A stretch of 58,880 nt of DNA, taken from contig NZ_BPQL01000020.1 in NCBI RefSeq assembly GCF_022179225.1, positions 1 through 58,880 on the forward strand, in the 5' to 3' direction. Positions within the stretch are counted from its first letter, which is position 1. Every line of letters starts with the position of its first letter. Shown here piece after piece: positions 33,818 to 46,119 of this stretch. The notes beneath the pieces are model-generated. The model searched no databases and was not told the origin of the DNA. It was given only the letters and a program-made list of their open reading frames with translations. Source of the DNA: Methylobacterium goesingense. Lineage in GTDB: Bacteria > Pseudomonadota > Alphaproteobacteria > Rhizobiales > Beijerinckiaceae. Position numbers and translations under genes: made by a program.

Positions 33818-34525
33818 TCAGTCCTCGTCCTCCTCGGTGCTGCGCATGCCCTTCAGCTTGGCGAACACCGAATCGGCGTTGAGCTTCTCGTCGCGGGCAC
33901 TGCGGTGGTGCTCGTCGGCCTCGGTGTAGTCGGTGGCCGTCGAGACCTCGGTGGGCAGCAGGGTCGCGCCGCCATCCACCGCCAAGTTGGCCGGGCGGTC
34001 CTTGGCCGAGCGCTGGACCTCGAAGTCGAGGTCGATCTGCGTGCAGAGGCCGAGGGTCACCGGGTCCATCGGCTGGAGGGAGCCGGAATTCCAGTGGGTG
34101 CGCTCGCGGATCTGCTGGATCGTCGACTTGGTGGTGCCCACCAGCCGGATGATCTGCGCGTCCTTGAGTTCGGGGTGGTTGCGCAGCAGCCAGAGGATGG
34201 CGTTCGGCCGGTCCTGGCGGCGCGAGAGCGGGGTGTAGCGCGGACCCTTGGTGGTGCGCTTGACCTCGGGCAGCTTCACCTTCGAGACCGCGACCTTGAG
34301 CTTGTAGCTCGGGGTCTTCTGGGCCTTCTCGATCTCGTCGCGGGTGAGCTGGCCCGTGGTGATCGGATCGAGGCCCTTGATGCCGGCGGCGACCTCGCCG
34401 TCCGCGATCCCCTTCACCTCGAGGGGGTGCAGCTTGCAGAAATCGGCAATCTGCTCGAAGGCCAGCGAGGTATTCTCCACCAGCCATACGGCGGTGGCCT
34501 TCGGCATCAGCGGGCCTTGCGACAT
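33818..34525 (-). CDS. trcR: TrcR/DUF1013 cell-cycle transcriptional regulator
   Basis: A 235-residue protein of the DUF1013 family, conserved in alphaproteobacteria and named TrcR for cell-cycle regulation. Recognisable blocks are MPKATAVWLVENTSLAFEQI, ADFCKLHPLEVKGIADGEV, KGPRYTPLSRRQDRPNAILW and IIRLVGTTKSTIQQIRERTHW. The last is an HTH-like DNA-binding segment. Length fits the family, with a slightly longer acidic tail (STEEDED). No partner gene is evident nearby. The true start could be M7 (MPKATAV) instead of 34525; the longer form is kept because its ATG follows a purine-rich stretch. Confidence 0.88.
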   Translation of the reverse strand: MSQGPLMPKATAVWLVENTSLAFEQIADFCKLHPLEVKGIADGEVAAGIKGLDPITTGQLTRDEIEKAQKTPSYKLKVAVSKVKLPEVKRTTKGPRYTPLSRRQDRPNAILWLLRNHPELKDAQIIRLVGTTKSTIQQIRERTHWNSGSLQPMDPVTLGLCTQIDLDFEVQRSAKDRPANLAVDGGATLLPTEVSTATDYTEADEHHRSARDEKLNADSVFAKLKGMRSTEEDED

Positions 34526-34746
34526 CGGGCGACTCCAACAGGTTCGTGCGGGACGGGTCCCGGGGCGCCGCCGACAGGGCGTCGCTCGCTCCGGCTCGAC
34601 TGGCCGGCAGCATCCCGTCTCAACGCTGCAATAGGGAAGCGCCGTCTATACAGGTTTCAATGGGGTCAACGCAATTGCGATCCGCCCGTCCGCTCAGGGT
34701 CGCGTCCGGGGCGGCGTCGTCTGAGCTCGGCGAGGGCGCGAAAACC

Positions 34747-35691
34747 TCAGGTGAAGAGGCTCGACACGCTCGATTCCGTCGCGGTCCGGCCGATGGCCTC
34801 GCCCAGCAGCGGCGCGATCGTGGCCACCCGGATGTTGCGGGCGAGCTTGACGGCCTGCGTCGGCTGGATCGAATCGGTGATGACCAGCTCCTTCATTCGC
34901 GAGGCGGCGATGCGCGAGACCGCCCCACCCGAGAGCACCCCGTGCGTGATGTAGGCGGAGACGTCCTTGGCGCCGGCGTTCAGCAGGGCTTCGGCCGCGT
35001 TCACCAGGGTGCCGCCGGAATCAACGATATCGTCCACGAGGATACAGGAACGGCCCTCGACCTCGCCGATGATGTTCATCACCTCGGACTCGCCGGGCCG
35101 CTCGCGGCGCTTGTCGACGATGGCCAGCGTCGCGTCGATGCGCTTGGCGATGGCACGGGCGCGCACCACGCCGCCGACGTCCGGCGAGACCACCATCCAG
35201 TCCTTCGGGTCGAGGCGTTCCTTGATGTCGCGCACCATCACGGGGGCGGCGAACAGGTTGTCGGTGGGAATGTCGAAGAAGCCCTGGATCTGGCCGGCAT
35301 GCAGGTCGAGGGTCATCACGCGGTCGGCCCCGGCCTCGGTGATGAGGTTGGCGACCAGCTTGGCCGAGATCGGCGTGCGGCCGGAGGTGCGCCGGTCCTG
35401 CCGGGCGTAGCCGAAATACGGGATCACCGCGGTGATGCGCCGGGCCGAAGAGCGCCGGGCCGCGTCGATCATGATGAGCAGTTCCATCAGGTGATCGTTG
35501 GCCGGGAACGAGGTCGACTGGACGATAAAGACGTCCTCGCCGCGCACGTTCTCCTGGAGCTCGACGAAGATCTCCATGTCGGCGAAGCGCCGGACCATGC
35601 ACTTGGCGAGCGGCAACTCGAGATAGGCCGCGATGGCCTCGGCCAGGGGCCGGCTCGCATTGCCGGCGATGATCTTGATCGAGGACTTCAT
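34747..35691 (-). CDS. prs: Ribose-phosphate pyrophosphokinase
   Basis: A 314-residue enzyme making PRPP from ribose 5-phosphate and ATP for nucleotide, His and Trp synthesis. Characteristic blocks are [20 protein letters not shown], the ATP-side [25 protein letters not shown] and the PRPP-binding loop [14 protein letters not shown]. Length is normal for class I PRPP synthetase. It stands alone: a hairpin lies upstream (35720-35746), and the 220-bp gap downstream separates it from trcR. Confidence 0.96.
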   Translation of the reverse strand: MKSSIKIIAGNASRPLAEAIAAYLELPLAKCMVRRFADMEIFVELQENVRGEDVFIVQSTSFPANDHLMELLIMIDAARRSSARRITAVIPYFGYARQDRRTSGRTPISAKLVANLITEAGADRVMTLDLHAGQIQGFFDIPTDNLFAAPVMVRDIKERLDPKDWMVVSPDVGGVVRARAIAKRIDATLAIVDKRRERPGESEVMNIIGEVEGRSCILVDDIVDSGGTLVNAAEALLNAGAKDVSAYITHGVLSGGAVSRIAASRMKELVITDSIQPTQAVKLARNIRVATIAPLLGEAIGRTATESSVSSLFT

Positions 35692-35719
35692 GCCGGGGTC
35701 TTCATCTCGCGATCCAGGG

Positions 35720-35746
35720 AGCCCGCCGCCTCAGGAACGGCGGGCT
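35720..35746. terminator. Hairpin between DUF4170 gene and prs
   Basis: A perfect 9-bp stem AGCCCGCCG/CGGCGGGCT with a 9-nt loop. A short TTT run follows on the plus strand only, although both flanking genes are on minus. It may be a Rho-assisted terminator or a leader structure of prs. Confidence 0.4.
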
Positions 35747-35826
35747 TTCGCTGCGGCGCTCCATAACAGCCGCAACGGGGACGTCACAATGCTTTCACCT
35801 TCGTTACTTTGCCGGGTGCGCGAGGA

Positions 35827-36054
35827 TCATGGCTCCAGAAGCCGGTGCAGATGCACGACGAAGTAGCGCATCTGCGCACTGTCAACCGTGGATTGTGCCT
35901 TGGCTTTCCAGGCCGTCTGCGCCGAGGCGTAGTCGGGAAAGATGCCGACGATGTCGAGATTCTTCACGTCGCGAAAATGCACGCCGTCGAGATTCTCCAG
36001 TTCGCCACCGAAGACGAGGTGGAGCTTCTGCCCGCTGTCGATGGTCGTGGTCAT
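35827..36054 (-). CDS. DUF4170 protein
   Basis: A 75-residue protein with the pattern QKLHLVFGGELENLDGVHF and DLDIVGIFPDYASAQTAWKA, matching the DUF4170 family of small alphaproteobacterial proteins of unknown function. It ends MRYFVVHLHRLLEP. The ATG at 36054 follows a GGAGGAG-type ribosome-binding site. It lies between xseA and prs on the same strand. A small beta-alpha domain is likely; no role can be given. Confidence 0.82.
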   Translation of the reverse strand: MTTTIDSGQKLHLVFGGELENLDGVHFRDVKNLDIVGIFPDYASAQTAWKAKAQSTVDSAQMRYFVVHLHRLLEP

Positions 36055-36232
36055 CCCGCATCTCCTCCGCCCGGTCGCGGCTTCATGTCGGAAGGCATGA
36101 GCCGTGCCGCCGGTGCGGTCGCAAACGGGGCCGGATTCGTCAACCCGCTGCGCGTGCCGGCGGACACGCGAGCGCCGGCACGGCAGCCCTGCATGTCGAT
36201 CCTGTGTGGCTGGGGCCGAGACAAAGCGCCAA

Positions 36233-36259
36233 GATCGCGTTGCCTCGTGCAACGCGATC
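36233..36259 (-). terminator. Hairpin directly after xseA
   Basis: A perfect 10-bp stem GATCGCGTTG/CAACGCGATC with a 7-nt loop lies immediately downstream of the xseA stop on the minus strand. The T content after it is low, so strength is uncertain. Confidence 0.5.
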
Positions 36260-36260
36260 C

Positions 36261-37964
36261 TCAGAGATCGAACAAGCTGCCCTGCCGGGTCGCGGGTCCG
36301 ATCGTGGCGATCTCCGGGGACGTCTCGGTCGGGGTGGATTTCCGCGCGGCCGGCTTTTTCGCGGAGGCCTTTCGGCTCGAGGGCGCCTTGACAGGCGGCG
36401 CGCCCGGTGGCGACCCCTCCGTGGCGTCGCCCGTGTCCGGCATCCCCACCGCCACGGTGCCGTCCGCGAATTCCAGGGTCATGTGGCGGCTGGCCTCTGC
36501 GGCGGCGCGGATCGGGGTCCCGTCGCGGTCGCGCACGAGGGCGTAGCCGCGGGCCAGCACCGCCCGGTAGCTGAGGGAGCCGAGCAGCCCCGCCAGTCCG
36601 GCGAGGCGGTCGGCGCGGCGCTCGATCGAACGGGTTCCGGCCTGGATCAGCCGGGCCTGCAGGGCACCGAGGCGTTCGCGGCTGCGGACCTGCTCGGCCC
36701 GGACCCGGCCGAGGGTGCCGTCGCGGGCGACGACGAGGCGGCGCCCGAGATAGGCCAGTGCCTCGCCCTTGCGCGCCGCATGGTGGCGCAAGGCGGCTTC
36801 CGGGCGATCGCCGACCCGCGACAGTCGCCCCCGCGCGGTGGCGAGGGCTAGCGTCGGCGGATGCCGGGCGAATCGCTCGACGATGCCCGCCATCCGGAGG
36901 CGGTAGACCCGGGCATTGCCGGCGAGCGCCGGGCCGAGGCGTGCCTCGGCGAGGTCGAGGCGCTGGCGCTTGCCCGCCAGGAAGGTATCCACGTCCGGCA
37001 TGGCCCGCACCAGGGCGCGCAGGTCGCTGCGCTCCCGGTCGAGGCGCCGCGTCACGGCCTCGCGTTGCCGGCGCCCGAGATCGACCAGTTCGGCCACGAG
37101 GTCGGCCCGAACCGGAACCGCCATCTCTGCGGCGCCGGTGGGCGTCGGTGCGCGCCGGTCCGAGACGAAATCGATTAGGGTGGTGTCGGTCTCGTGGCCC
37201 ACCGCGGAGATCAGGGGAATTGCGGAATCGGAGGCCGCGCGGACCACGCATTCCTCGTTGAAGGCCCAGAGGTCCTCGATCGACCCGCCGCCGCGCGCCA
37301 CGATGAGCACATCCGGGCGCGGGATCGGCCCGCCGGGCGCCAGCGCGTTGAAACCCCGGATCGCGGCCGCGATCTCCTCGGCGGCCCCCTCCCCCTGCAC
37401 CCGCACCGGCCAGACCAGGACGGGCCGGGCGAAGCGGTCCTCCAGGCGATGCAGGATGTCGCGGATGACGGCTCCGGTGGGCGATGTCACCACGCCGACG
37501 ACGCGCGGCAGGTAGGGAATCGGTCGCTTGCGCTCGGCGGCGAACAGCCCCTCGGCGGCCAGCACGCGCTTGCGTTCCTCCAGCAGCGCCATCCAGGCCC
37601 CGATGCCGGCCGGTTCCAGGGTCTCGATGACGATCTGGTACGAGGATTTGCCCGGAAACGTGGTGATCCGCCCGGTGGCGACGACCTCAAGTCCCTCCTG
37701 CGGGCGCTGACGCAGGCGATTGAAGGTGCCCTTCCAGACCACGGCGTCGATACGCGCGTTCCCGTCCTTCAGAGAGAAATAGGCGTGGCCCGAGCCGTGC
37801 TGGCCACGAAAGCCCGAAATTTCGCCGCGCAGGCGAACGTGGCCGAAGGCATCCTCCAGCGTCCGCTTGAGTGCGGATGCTAGATCGCCCACGGACCATT
37901 CCGGTACGTTCGAGACGGTGTTCGCTGACGCGGCGGTTTTGGCGGGCGGGGGAGGAACGGCCAT
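36261..37964 (-). CDS. xseA: Exodeoxyribonuclease VII large subunit
   Basis: A 567-residue subunit of the ssDNA exonuclease that works with XseB in repair. An N-terminal OB fold (VSNVPEWSVGDLASALKRTL, HVRLRGEISGF, HAYFSLKDGNARIDAVVWKG) is followed by the catalytic domain with VGVVTSPTGAVIRDILHRLE, DVLIVARGGGSIEDLWAFNE and ISAVGHETDTTLIDFVSDRR. A long coiled coil follows. It is longer than E. coli XseA (456) because of a Lys/Ala/Pro-rich tail that ends in QGSLFDL, a sequence close to a clamp-binding peptide. xseB is not in the window. Confidence 0.95.
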   Translation of the reverse strand: MAVPPPPAKTAASANTVSNVPEWSVGDLASALKRTLEDAFGHVRLRGEISGFRGQHGSGHAYFSLKDGNARIDAVVWKGTFNRLRQRPQEGLEVVATGRITTFPGKSSYQIVIETLEPAGIGAWMALLEERKRVLAAEGLFAAERKRPIPYLPRVVGVVTSPTGAVIRDILHRLEDRFARPVLVWPVRVQGEGAAEEIAAAIRGFNALAPGGPIPRPDVLIVARGGGSIEDLWAFNEECVVRAASDSAIPLISAVGHETDTTLIDFVSDRRAPTPTGAAEMAVPVRADLVAELVDLGRRQREAVTRRLDRERSDLRALVRAMPDVDTFLAGKRQRLDLAEARLGPALAGNARVYRLRMAGIVERFARHPPTLALATARGRLSRVGDRPEAALRHHAARKGEALAYLGRRLVVARDGTLGRVRAEQVRSRERLGALQARLIQAGTRSIERRADRLAGLAGLLGSLSYRAVLARGYALVRDRDGTPIRAAAEASRHMTLEFADGTVAVGMPDTGDATEGSPPGAPPVKAPSSRKASAKKPAARKSTPTETSPEIATIGPATRQGSLFDL

Positions 37965-38043
37965 GGCGGCGGACGCTACGGCCAGCTCAATCTGAGGTCC
38001 AGGCCTGCCTCGGGTGAAGCCCTCACCGAGACGGACGGACGCA

Positions 38044-38223
38044 TCACATCAGAATCGACAGGATCAGCAGCACGGAGACGATTGGAACAGCGCTCACCGC
38101 GAGAGCCATCCGCCAGATCGGCAGCCCGTCGACGCGGCGGTTGTCGTTCGCGGCGCGCGCGGGGTGGCGGGCCTTGTGAACGTAGTGCGACAGGATCACG
38201 CGCCGCGTCGGAAGCGGTGCCAT
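38044..38223 (-). CDS. Small single-pass membrane protein
   Basis: A 59-residue protein with a basic N-terminal part (PTRRVILSHYVHKARHPARA) and one C-terminal membrane helix (WRMALAVSAVPIVSVLLILSIL). The frame extends to an ATG at 38274, but the start at 38223 gives the more natural protein. It lies between xseA and the divergent purD gene. No family recognised, and coding status is supported only by the clear topology. Confidence 0.45.
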   Translation of the reverse strand: MAPLPTRRVILSHYVHKARHPARAANDNRRVDGLPIWRMALAVSAVPIVSVLLILSILM

Positions 38224-38435
38224 CGAAAACGGAACGGATTTGCGACAGCCTGGCATGATCCTCATTAACGTCATCGACCTGCGTTCGTTCCAGGGAAAAT
38301 ACGAAGCGATTCTTCTCCCGTCACGGGTGCCCCGCGCTGCTTAGCATGTGGACGCACGCGTCTTCCCGTGCGCTGGGGCATACGCGCCCGCGATTCGGTC
38401 TTTTCAAGGAACGACTTTTGGGGAACACACCCCCC

Positions 38436-39719
38436 ATGAATATCCTTCTCATCGGCTCGGGCGGCCGCGAGCACGCGCTCGCCTACGCCATCGCGAAGAG
38501 CCCGCTCTGCGCACGCCTGTTCACGGTGCCGGGCAATCCCGGCACGGCCGCGTTCGGCGAGAACCGGCCGGACCTCGACGTGTCGGACCATGCCGCCGTG
38601 CGCGCCTTCTGCTCTGGCGAGCGCATCGGCCTCGTGGTGGTTGGACCCGAGGCGCCCCTGGTGGCCGGCCTCGTGGACGATCTCCAGGCGGCGGGCATCC
38701 ATACCTTCGGGCCCACCAAGGCCGCCGCGCAGCTCGAGGGCTCGAAGGGGTTCACCAAGGATCTCTGTGCCGAGGTCGGCATCCCCACCGCGGCCTTCGC
38801 GCGATTCCGGGCCCTCGAGCCGGCCCTCGCCTACCTCGCCGAGCGGGGCGCGCCCATCGTGGTGAAGGCCGACGGGCTGGCGGCCGGCAAGGGCGTGGTG
38901 GTGGCCGAGACCCGCGATCAGGCCGAGGCGGCGGTGCGTGCCCTGTTCGAGGAGCCGGGCGCCGAGATCGTGATCGAGGAATGCCTGTTCGGCGAGGAGG
39001 CGAGCTTCTTCGCCCTCTGCGACGGGACCCGCGCGGTTCCGATCGGCACGGCCCAGGATCACAAGCGCGTCTTCGACGGTGATCGCGGCCCCAACACCGG
39101 CGGCATGGGCGCCTACTCGCCGGCCACCATCCTCACGCCCGCCCTGGAACGGGAGGTGATGGAGACCATCATCGGCCCCACCCTCGACGGAATGCGCGCG
39201 CGCGGCACGCCCTTCACCGGCATCCTGTATGCGGGCCTGATGCTCACCGCCGACGGCCCCAAGCTGATCGAATACAACACCCGCTTCGGCGACCCCGAGG
39301 CGCAGGTGCTGATGCCCCGCCTCGCCTCCGACCTCGTGCCGGCCCTGCTGGCGGCCTGCGAGGGCGACGTCTCGGGCATCAGCCTGGAATTCGACGCGCG
39401 GCGCGCGGCGCTGACGGTGGTGATGGCTGCCGCCGGTTACCCCGGCACCGTGATGCGCGGCTCCGAGATCCGGGGCGTCGAGTCGGCGGGCACGGGCACC
39501 GACGTGCTGGTGTTCCAGGCCGGCACGCGCGCCGAGGGCGGGCGGCTCCTGGCCGATGGCGGTCGGGTGCTCGCCGTCACGGCGCTCGGCGAGAGCATGC
39601 TGGAGGCCCAGGCCCGCGCGTACGCGGCCATCGCCCGGATCGACTGGCCGGAGGGCTTCTGCCGCCGGGACATCGGCCGCCGTGCCGTCGCCCGGGAGGT
39701 CGCCGGCGACGGCATCTGA
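38436..39719 (+). CDS. purD: Phosphoribosylamine-glycine ligase (GARS)
   Basis: A 427-residue ATP-grasp enzyme catalysing the second step of purine synthesis. Family blocks are [74 protein letters not shown] and [17 protein letters not shown]. The start is ATG 38436; the open frame upstream is not homologous. Length is normal. It is the only gene on the plus strand in this neighbourhood and is convergent with rsgA, with a 12-bp hairpin between them. Confidence 0.96.
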   Translation: MNILLIGSGGREHALAYAIAKSPLCARLFTVPGNPGTAAFGENRPDLDVSDHAAVRAFCSGERIGLVVVGPEAPLVAGLVDDLQAAGIHTFGPTKAAAQLEGSKGFTKDLCAEVGIPTAAFARFRALEPALAYLAERGAPIVVKADGLAAGKGVVVAETRDQAEAAVRALFEEPGAEIVIEECLFGEEASFFALCDGTRAVPIGTAQDHKRVFDGDRGPNTGGMGAYSPATILTPALEREVMETIIGPTLDGMRARGTPFTGILYAGLMLTADGPKLIEYNTRFGDPEAQVLMPRLASDLVPALLAACEGDVSGISLEFDARRAALTVVMAAAGYPGTVMRGSEIRGVESAGTGTDVLVFQAGTRAEGGRLLADGGRVLAVTALGESMLEAQARAYAAIARIDWPEGFCRRDIGRRAVAREVAGDGI

Positions 39720-39766
39720 GACCAAGCCTCCCTGAGGTCCGGCGAACGACCGCCGTCGCGCGGGCG

Positions 39767-39795
39767 GACCTCGATGAGTCGGGCTCATCGAGGTC
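39767..39795. terminator. Hairpin between convergent purD and rsgA
   Basis: A perfect 12-bp stem GACCTCGATGAG/CTCATCGAGGTC with a 5-nt loop lies in the 92-bp gap between two converging genes. It has no T-run but is symmetrical and could serve both. Confidence 0.55.
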
Positions 39796-39811
39796 GCGCA
39801 AGATTCGTCCC

Positions 39812-40810
39812 TCAGCGTCGCTTGTTGCCGCGTGGGCCCGTGGGGACGACGGTGTTGTCCCGGTTCTCCGCCCGCAGCGTGCGCCAGCGCGCGAGCCGCT
39901 CGGAATCGAGCCGGCCCTCGGCCACGGCGGCCTGGACGGCACAGCCGGGCTCGTGCGCGTGGGTGCAGTCGCGAAAGCGGCATTCGGGCGCCAGCTCGGT
40001 GATCTCGGCGAACAGCGTGTCGAGGCCTTCCGCCGCGTCACCGAGCTGAAGCGAGCGGATGCCGGGCGTGTCGATGATCCAGCCGCCCTCCGCGATGGCG
40101 TGCAGCGAGCGGCTCGTGGTGGTGTGGCGGCCCTTCGCGTCGTGCTCGCGGATGCCGCCCGTCGCCTGGGGAGCGTCGTTGTCCGGCCCGGCCAGGGTGT
40201 TGACCAGCGTCGACTTGCCGACGCCGGACGAGCCCACCACCGCCACGGTGCGGCCCGGGCCGCACCAGGGGCGAAGTTGCGTCGCGGCCTCGGGTTCGCG
40301 CGGATTCGCGATGACGACCCGCAGGTCGCGCTGGAGCGCCAGGGCCTCCCGCCGATAACGCTCCGCATCCTCGGCCACATCCGCCTTGGTCAGCACGATC
40401 ACGGGCTCCGCTCCGCCCTGGTTGGCCAGCGCCAGGTAGCGTTCCAGCCGCGTCGGGTTGAAGTCCGCGTTGCAGGAGGTGACGATGAACAGGGCGTCGA
40501 CATTCGCCGCCGCGAGTTGCGGCGCCGTGCTCCCCTCCCGGCGCCGCTCCAGCACGGTGCGGCGGTCCAGGCGCCGGCGCAGCATCTGCGTGCCGGCCTC
40601 GACCAGGACCCAGTCACCGACCGCGTAGTCACCGGTGTTGGTATGGACCGGCAGCATGAGCTTGACCGCCCCCGCCTCCGAGAAGGCGCCCATGCGGGCG
40701 CGATGCACGGCGGCGATTCGCTGGGGCAGGAGCGCTGCCTCGTCGGGCCGGCACTGGTCCGCGAAGAAGGCGGACCAACCGAGATCGGTCAGCGTGTGGA
40801 CGGCGGTCAC
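39812..40810 (-). CDS. rsgA: RsgA small ribosomal subunit GTPase
   Basis: A 332-residue circularly permuted GTPase that helps mature the 30S subunit. An OB-like N-terminal region (YAVGDWVLVEAGTQMLRRRL) precedes the permuted G motifs: ALFIVTSCNADF, VIVLTKADVAED (G4) and VAVVGSSGVGKSTLVNTLAG (G1). TTSRSLHAIAEGGWIIDTPG carries G2/G3. The C-terminal zinc site is CRFRDCTHAHEPGCAV. The start is uncertain: a GTG at 40810, 7 bp after the valS stop, gives a natural length, and no ATG lies close. It is probably co-transcribed with valS. Confidence 0.9.
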   Translation of the reverse strand: MTAVHTLTDLGWSAFFADQCRPDEAALLPQRIAAVHRARMGAFSEAGAVKLMLPVHTNTGDYAVGDWVLVEAGTQMLRRRLDRRTVLERRREGSTAPQLAAANVDALFIVTSCNADFNPTRLERYLALANQGGAEPVIVLTKADVAEDAERYRREALALQRDLRVVIANPREPEAATQLRPWCGPGRTVAVVGSSGVGKSTLVNTLAGPDNDAPQATGGIREHDAKGRHTTTSRSLHAIAEGGWIIDTPGIRSLQLGDAAEGLDTLFAEITELAPECRFRDCTHAHEPGCAVQAAVAEGRLDSERLARWRTLRAENRDNTVVPTGPRGNKRR

Positions 40811-40817
40811 GACGCGC

Positions 40818-43553
<2,736 letters not shown>

Positions 43554-43658
43554 GGGCGGAGTCGGTTCACGTGTCGGGAGAAGCGGAAGCTGGCCCGCTT
43601 TCAACCCGTCACGGCCCTTGCGTCAACTCGCGAGCCCCGCGATTCGACGTCGGTGGCC

Positions 43659-44258
43659 CTAGCGGCCCCTGGCCACGCGCTCGATTTCGGCCCGGACCAG
43701 GCGCTCGACCATGCTCGGCAGATTCTCGTCGAGCCAGCCCTTCAGCATCGGCCGGAGCATGTCCTGCACGAGGTCCTCGAGGGTGCGGGCCTGGCTGCTC
43801 AGCACGGTGTTGGACAGCATGTGGAAGGCCTGCGCCACGCTGGCGTCGGTGACGGCCGAGGTCAGGCGCTCGGTGGGCGTCGGTTCCGGCTCAGGGGCGC
43901 GGGGCACCGGGCGCGGCGGCTCCACGGGGGCGGCGGCCCGGACCGGCGGCGGAGGCTCCGGCTCTTCCTCGTCGTCGTCGAAGGAAATCGCGTCGAAATC
44001 GATCTGCCCGTCCTCGATCGGCGCCTGACGGAACGCGATCTCAGGCTCCTCGAGCGGAGCGGGCTTGCGGACGGGCTGCGCGACTTCGGCGAGATCGAGG
44101 ACGTCGTCGTTCTCGGGCAGCGGGGCGGAGCGCTGGGGCGCCACCACTTCGGCTTTGGCGTTCTGGTCGTCCGCGATGATGCGGCGAATGGAGGCGAGGA
44201 TCTCCTCCATGGAGGGTTCCTGCGCCTTATCCGGCACCTTGGGGCTCGCTGCACTCAT
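43659..44258 (-). CDS. popZ: PopZ-family polar organising protein
   Basis: A 199-residue PopZ homologue (DUF2497). The N-terminal helix EPSMEEILASIRRIIADDQ recruits partners in Caulobacter PopZ. The middle is an acidic Pro-rich linker (DDDEEEPEPPPPVRAAAPVE), and the C-terminal helices LRPMLKGWLDENLPSMVERL and RAEIERVARG drive self-assembly. PopZ forms a polar matrix that tethers chromosome origins. It lies upstream of valS, a common alphaproteobacterial arrangement, and downstream of tolC on the same strand. Confidence 0.93.
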   Translation of the reverse strand: MSAASPKVPDKAQEPSMEEILASIRRIIADDQNAKAEVVAPQRSAPLPENDDVLDLAEVAQPVRKPAPLEEPEIAFRQAPIEDGQIDFDAISFDDDEEEPEPPPPVRAAAPVEPPRPVPRAPEPEPTPTERLTSAVTDASVAQAFHMLSNTVLSSQARTLEDLVQDMLRPMLKGWLDENLPSMVERLVRAEIERVARGR

Positions 44259-44427
44259 CCGGACGATGCTCGGTCAAAAGGGTAAACGTTCGCTGACGAG
44301 GGCGAGTATTTCATGGTCCCATCGGGACACAAGCGCCGCCCGTCCCGAGGCGCGGGATAAGCCCGCTCATCCCCGGTATCCTTCCGCCCCGGCACCTTTT
44401 TGGTCCGGTTCCTGTCGCCCGGAGATC

Positions 44428-45822
44428 CTATCGGCCGTCGGGCGTGCGCACCCCGTACCAGAGGTCCTTGACCTGATCGAAGTGCTCCTTCGGGCTGTAG
44501 ACCGCCACCGGCAGCGCGGTGAAGCGCACGGTGAGGCGGCCCACCGCCTGGACGACGCCGTAGGAGAAGATCACCCGGTCGCGCTGGGCCACGATGAGGT
44601 TGGTGCGGGCGTTCAGCAATTCCTGCTGCGCGTTCAGGACGTCGAGGGTGGTGCGCTGGCCCACGCGGGCTTCCTCGCGCACACCGTTCAGCGCCACTTC
44701 GTTGGCCTGCACCTGCGCCTGCGAGGCGATGACCTGGGCCTTGGCGGCTTCCAGCCGGCCCCAGGCGGTGACGATGGCCGACCGCACCTGATCCCGGGTG
44801 TCCTCGGCATCGAGCCGGCGCTGGCCGACGGTCTCCTTGGCCTGGCGGATCTGCGAATAGGTCTGGCCGCCCTCGTAGAGCGGAATCGAGAGCCGGCCGA
44901 CGATCGATGCGTTGACCGCGTTGTCGCCGGGGAACTGGTTGTCGTAGCGCTGCTGCACCGAGCCCTGCAGACCGGCGGTCGGGTAGAGCGCGCCCTCGAG
45001 CACCCTCACCTGCGCCTCGGCCACGTCCACGAGGTGCAGCGCGGAAGCGATCTGCGGGTGCTCCTTGAGGCCGATGTTGAGCGCCGCATCGAGGTTCGCG
45101 GGCACGTAGCGGTCCAGCGGCCGACCCGGCGCGAGCTGGCGCGGCTCGACGCCGATGAACCGTCGGTAATTGCCGATGCTGGCGCGCAGCGTCGCCTCGG
45201 CGCCGCTCACCTCGGAGCGCGCGCCCGCGAGGCGGGCCTCGGCCTGGGCGACGTCGGTGCGGGTCACCTCGCCCACGTTGAAGCGGTCGCGCGTCTGGCG
45301 AAGCTGCTCTTCCAGAACCTCGACGTTGTTGCGGCGCAGTTCGAGATTCGCTGTGTCGCTCAGCACGAACATGTAGGCCTGTGCGGCGTTGAACAACGTG
45401 TTCATCTCGGTGGCGCGCAGCGCCTCCCGGACGCGGAGCACGTCCGACTCCGCCTGGCGGGTCTGGTTGTCGGTGCGAAAGCCGTTGAACAGAGTCTGAT
45501 TGATCGTGATGCCGGCGCCGCCCGGGCGCGTGACCTGATCGAGCCGGGTTCCCAGGGTCCGGCCTTCGGTACGGGTCAGTCCGATATCGGCATCGATGCT
45601 CACGGTCGGGCGATACCCGGACTTGGCCTGGGCCACGCTTTCATCGGTCGCACGCACGCCGGCGCGTCCGGAATTCAGAGCGGGATTGGCCGCATAGGCC
45701 CGCGAGAGCGCGCTCTCCAGCGTCTCGGCCGTGGCGGGGTTCGCCAACGCGAAGGCCAGCACGGCGACGGCGCCGGGCCGAAGCCACACACGCATCGCAG
45801 GTCTCGATTCTTTCACGCTCAT
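44428..45822 (-). CDS. tolC: TolC-family outer-membrane efflux channel
   Basis: A 464-residue outer-membrane channel for type I secretion and drug efflux. A signal peptide ends near ALANPATA. Two related halves each contain long helices and beta-barrel strands, for example TLESALSRAYAANPALNSGR and SIVGRLSIPLYEGGQTYSQI. A late conserved block is GQRTTLDVLNAQQELLNART. The start chosen (45822) has AAGGG about 7 nt upstream; M10 (MRVWLRP) is an alternative just before the signal core. Such a channel could serve the RTX phosphatase as well as drug pumps, but no exporter is adjacent. Confidence 0.93.
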   Translation of the reverse strand: MSVKESRPAMRVWLRPGAVAVLAFALANPATAETLESALSRAYAANPALNSGRAGVRATDESVAQAKSGYRPTVSIDADIGLTRTEGRTLGTRLDQVTRPGGAGITINQTLFNGFRTDNQTRQAESDVLRVREALRATEMNTLFNAAQAYMFVLSDTANLELRRNNVEVLEEQLRQTRDRFNVGEVTRTDVAQAEARLAGARSEVSGAEATLRASIGNYRRFIGVEPRQLAPGRPLDRYVPANLDAALNIGLKEHPQIASALHLVDVAEAQVRVLEGALYPTAGLQGSVQQRYDNQFPGDNAVNASIVGRLSIPLYEGGQTYSQIRQAKETVGQRRLDAEDTRDQVRSAIVTAWGRLEAAKAQVIASQAQVQANEVALNGVREEARVGQRTTLDVLNAQQELLNARTNLIVAQRDRVIFSYGVVQAVGRLTVRFTALPVAVYSPKEHFDQVKDLWYGVRTPDGR

Positions 45823-46119
45823 CAGCCCTTGCGGTTTTTTCGATGAACCGGACGACCTTGGAAAAGGCCGCCGCGCCTAGACGCGATCCGGATTGCCCGC
45901 CTCGGCGGCAACTCTAGCCGACCTTCGTCGATGGAGCACCGGGTGGTTCCCGCGTGCCGCACGAATGGCCGCAGGTGCCGCAAAAAAGCGACACCGGCGA
46001 TGCCCATCGATGCAGGGGACGAGCTTATGTTTTAGCCCTCGCGGGTCACGGCCCGGAGTGTCGCGAGGGGCGTGAGATTCAGGCCCGCGAAGCGTGCTCC
46101 GATAGGGTTCGGGCCGTTT

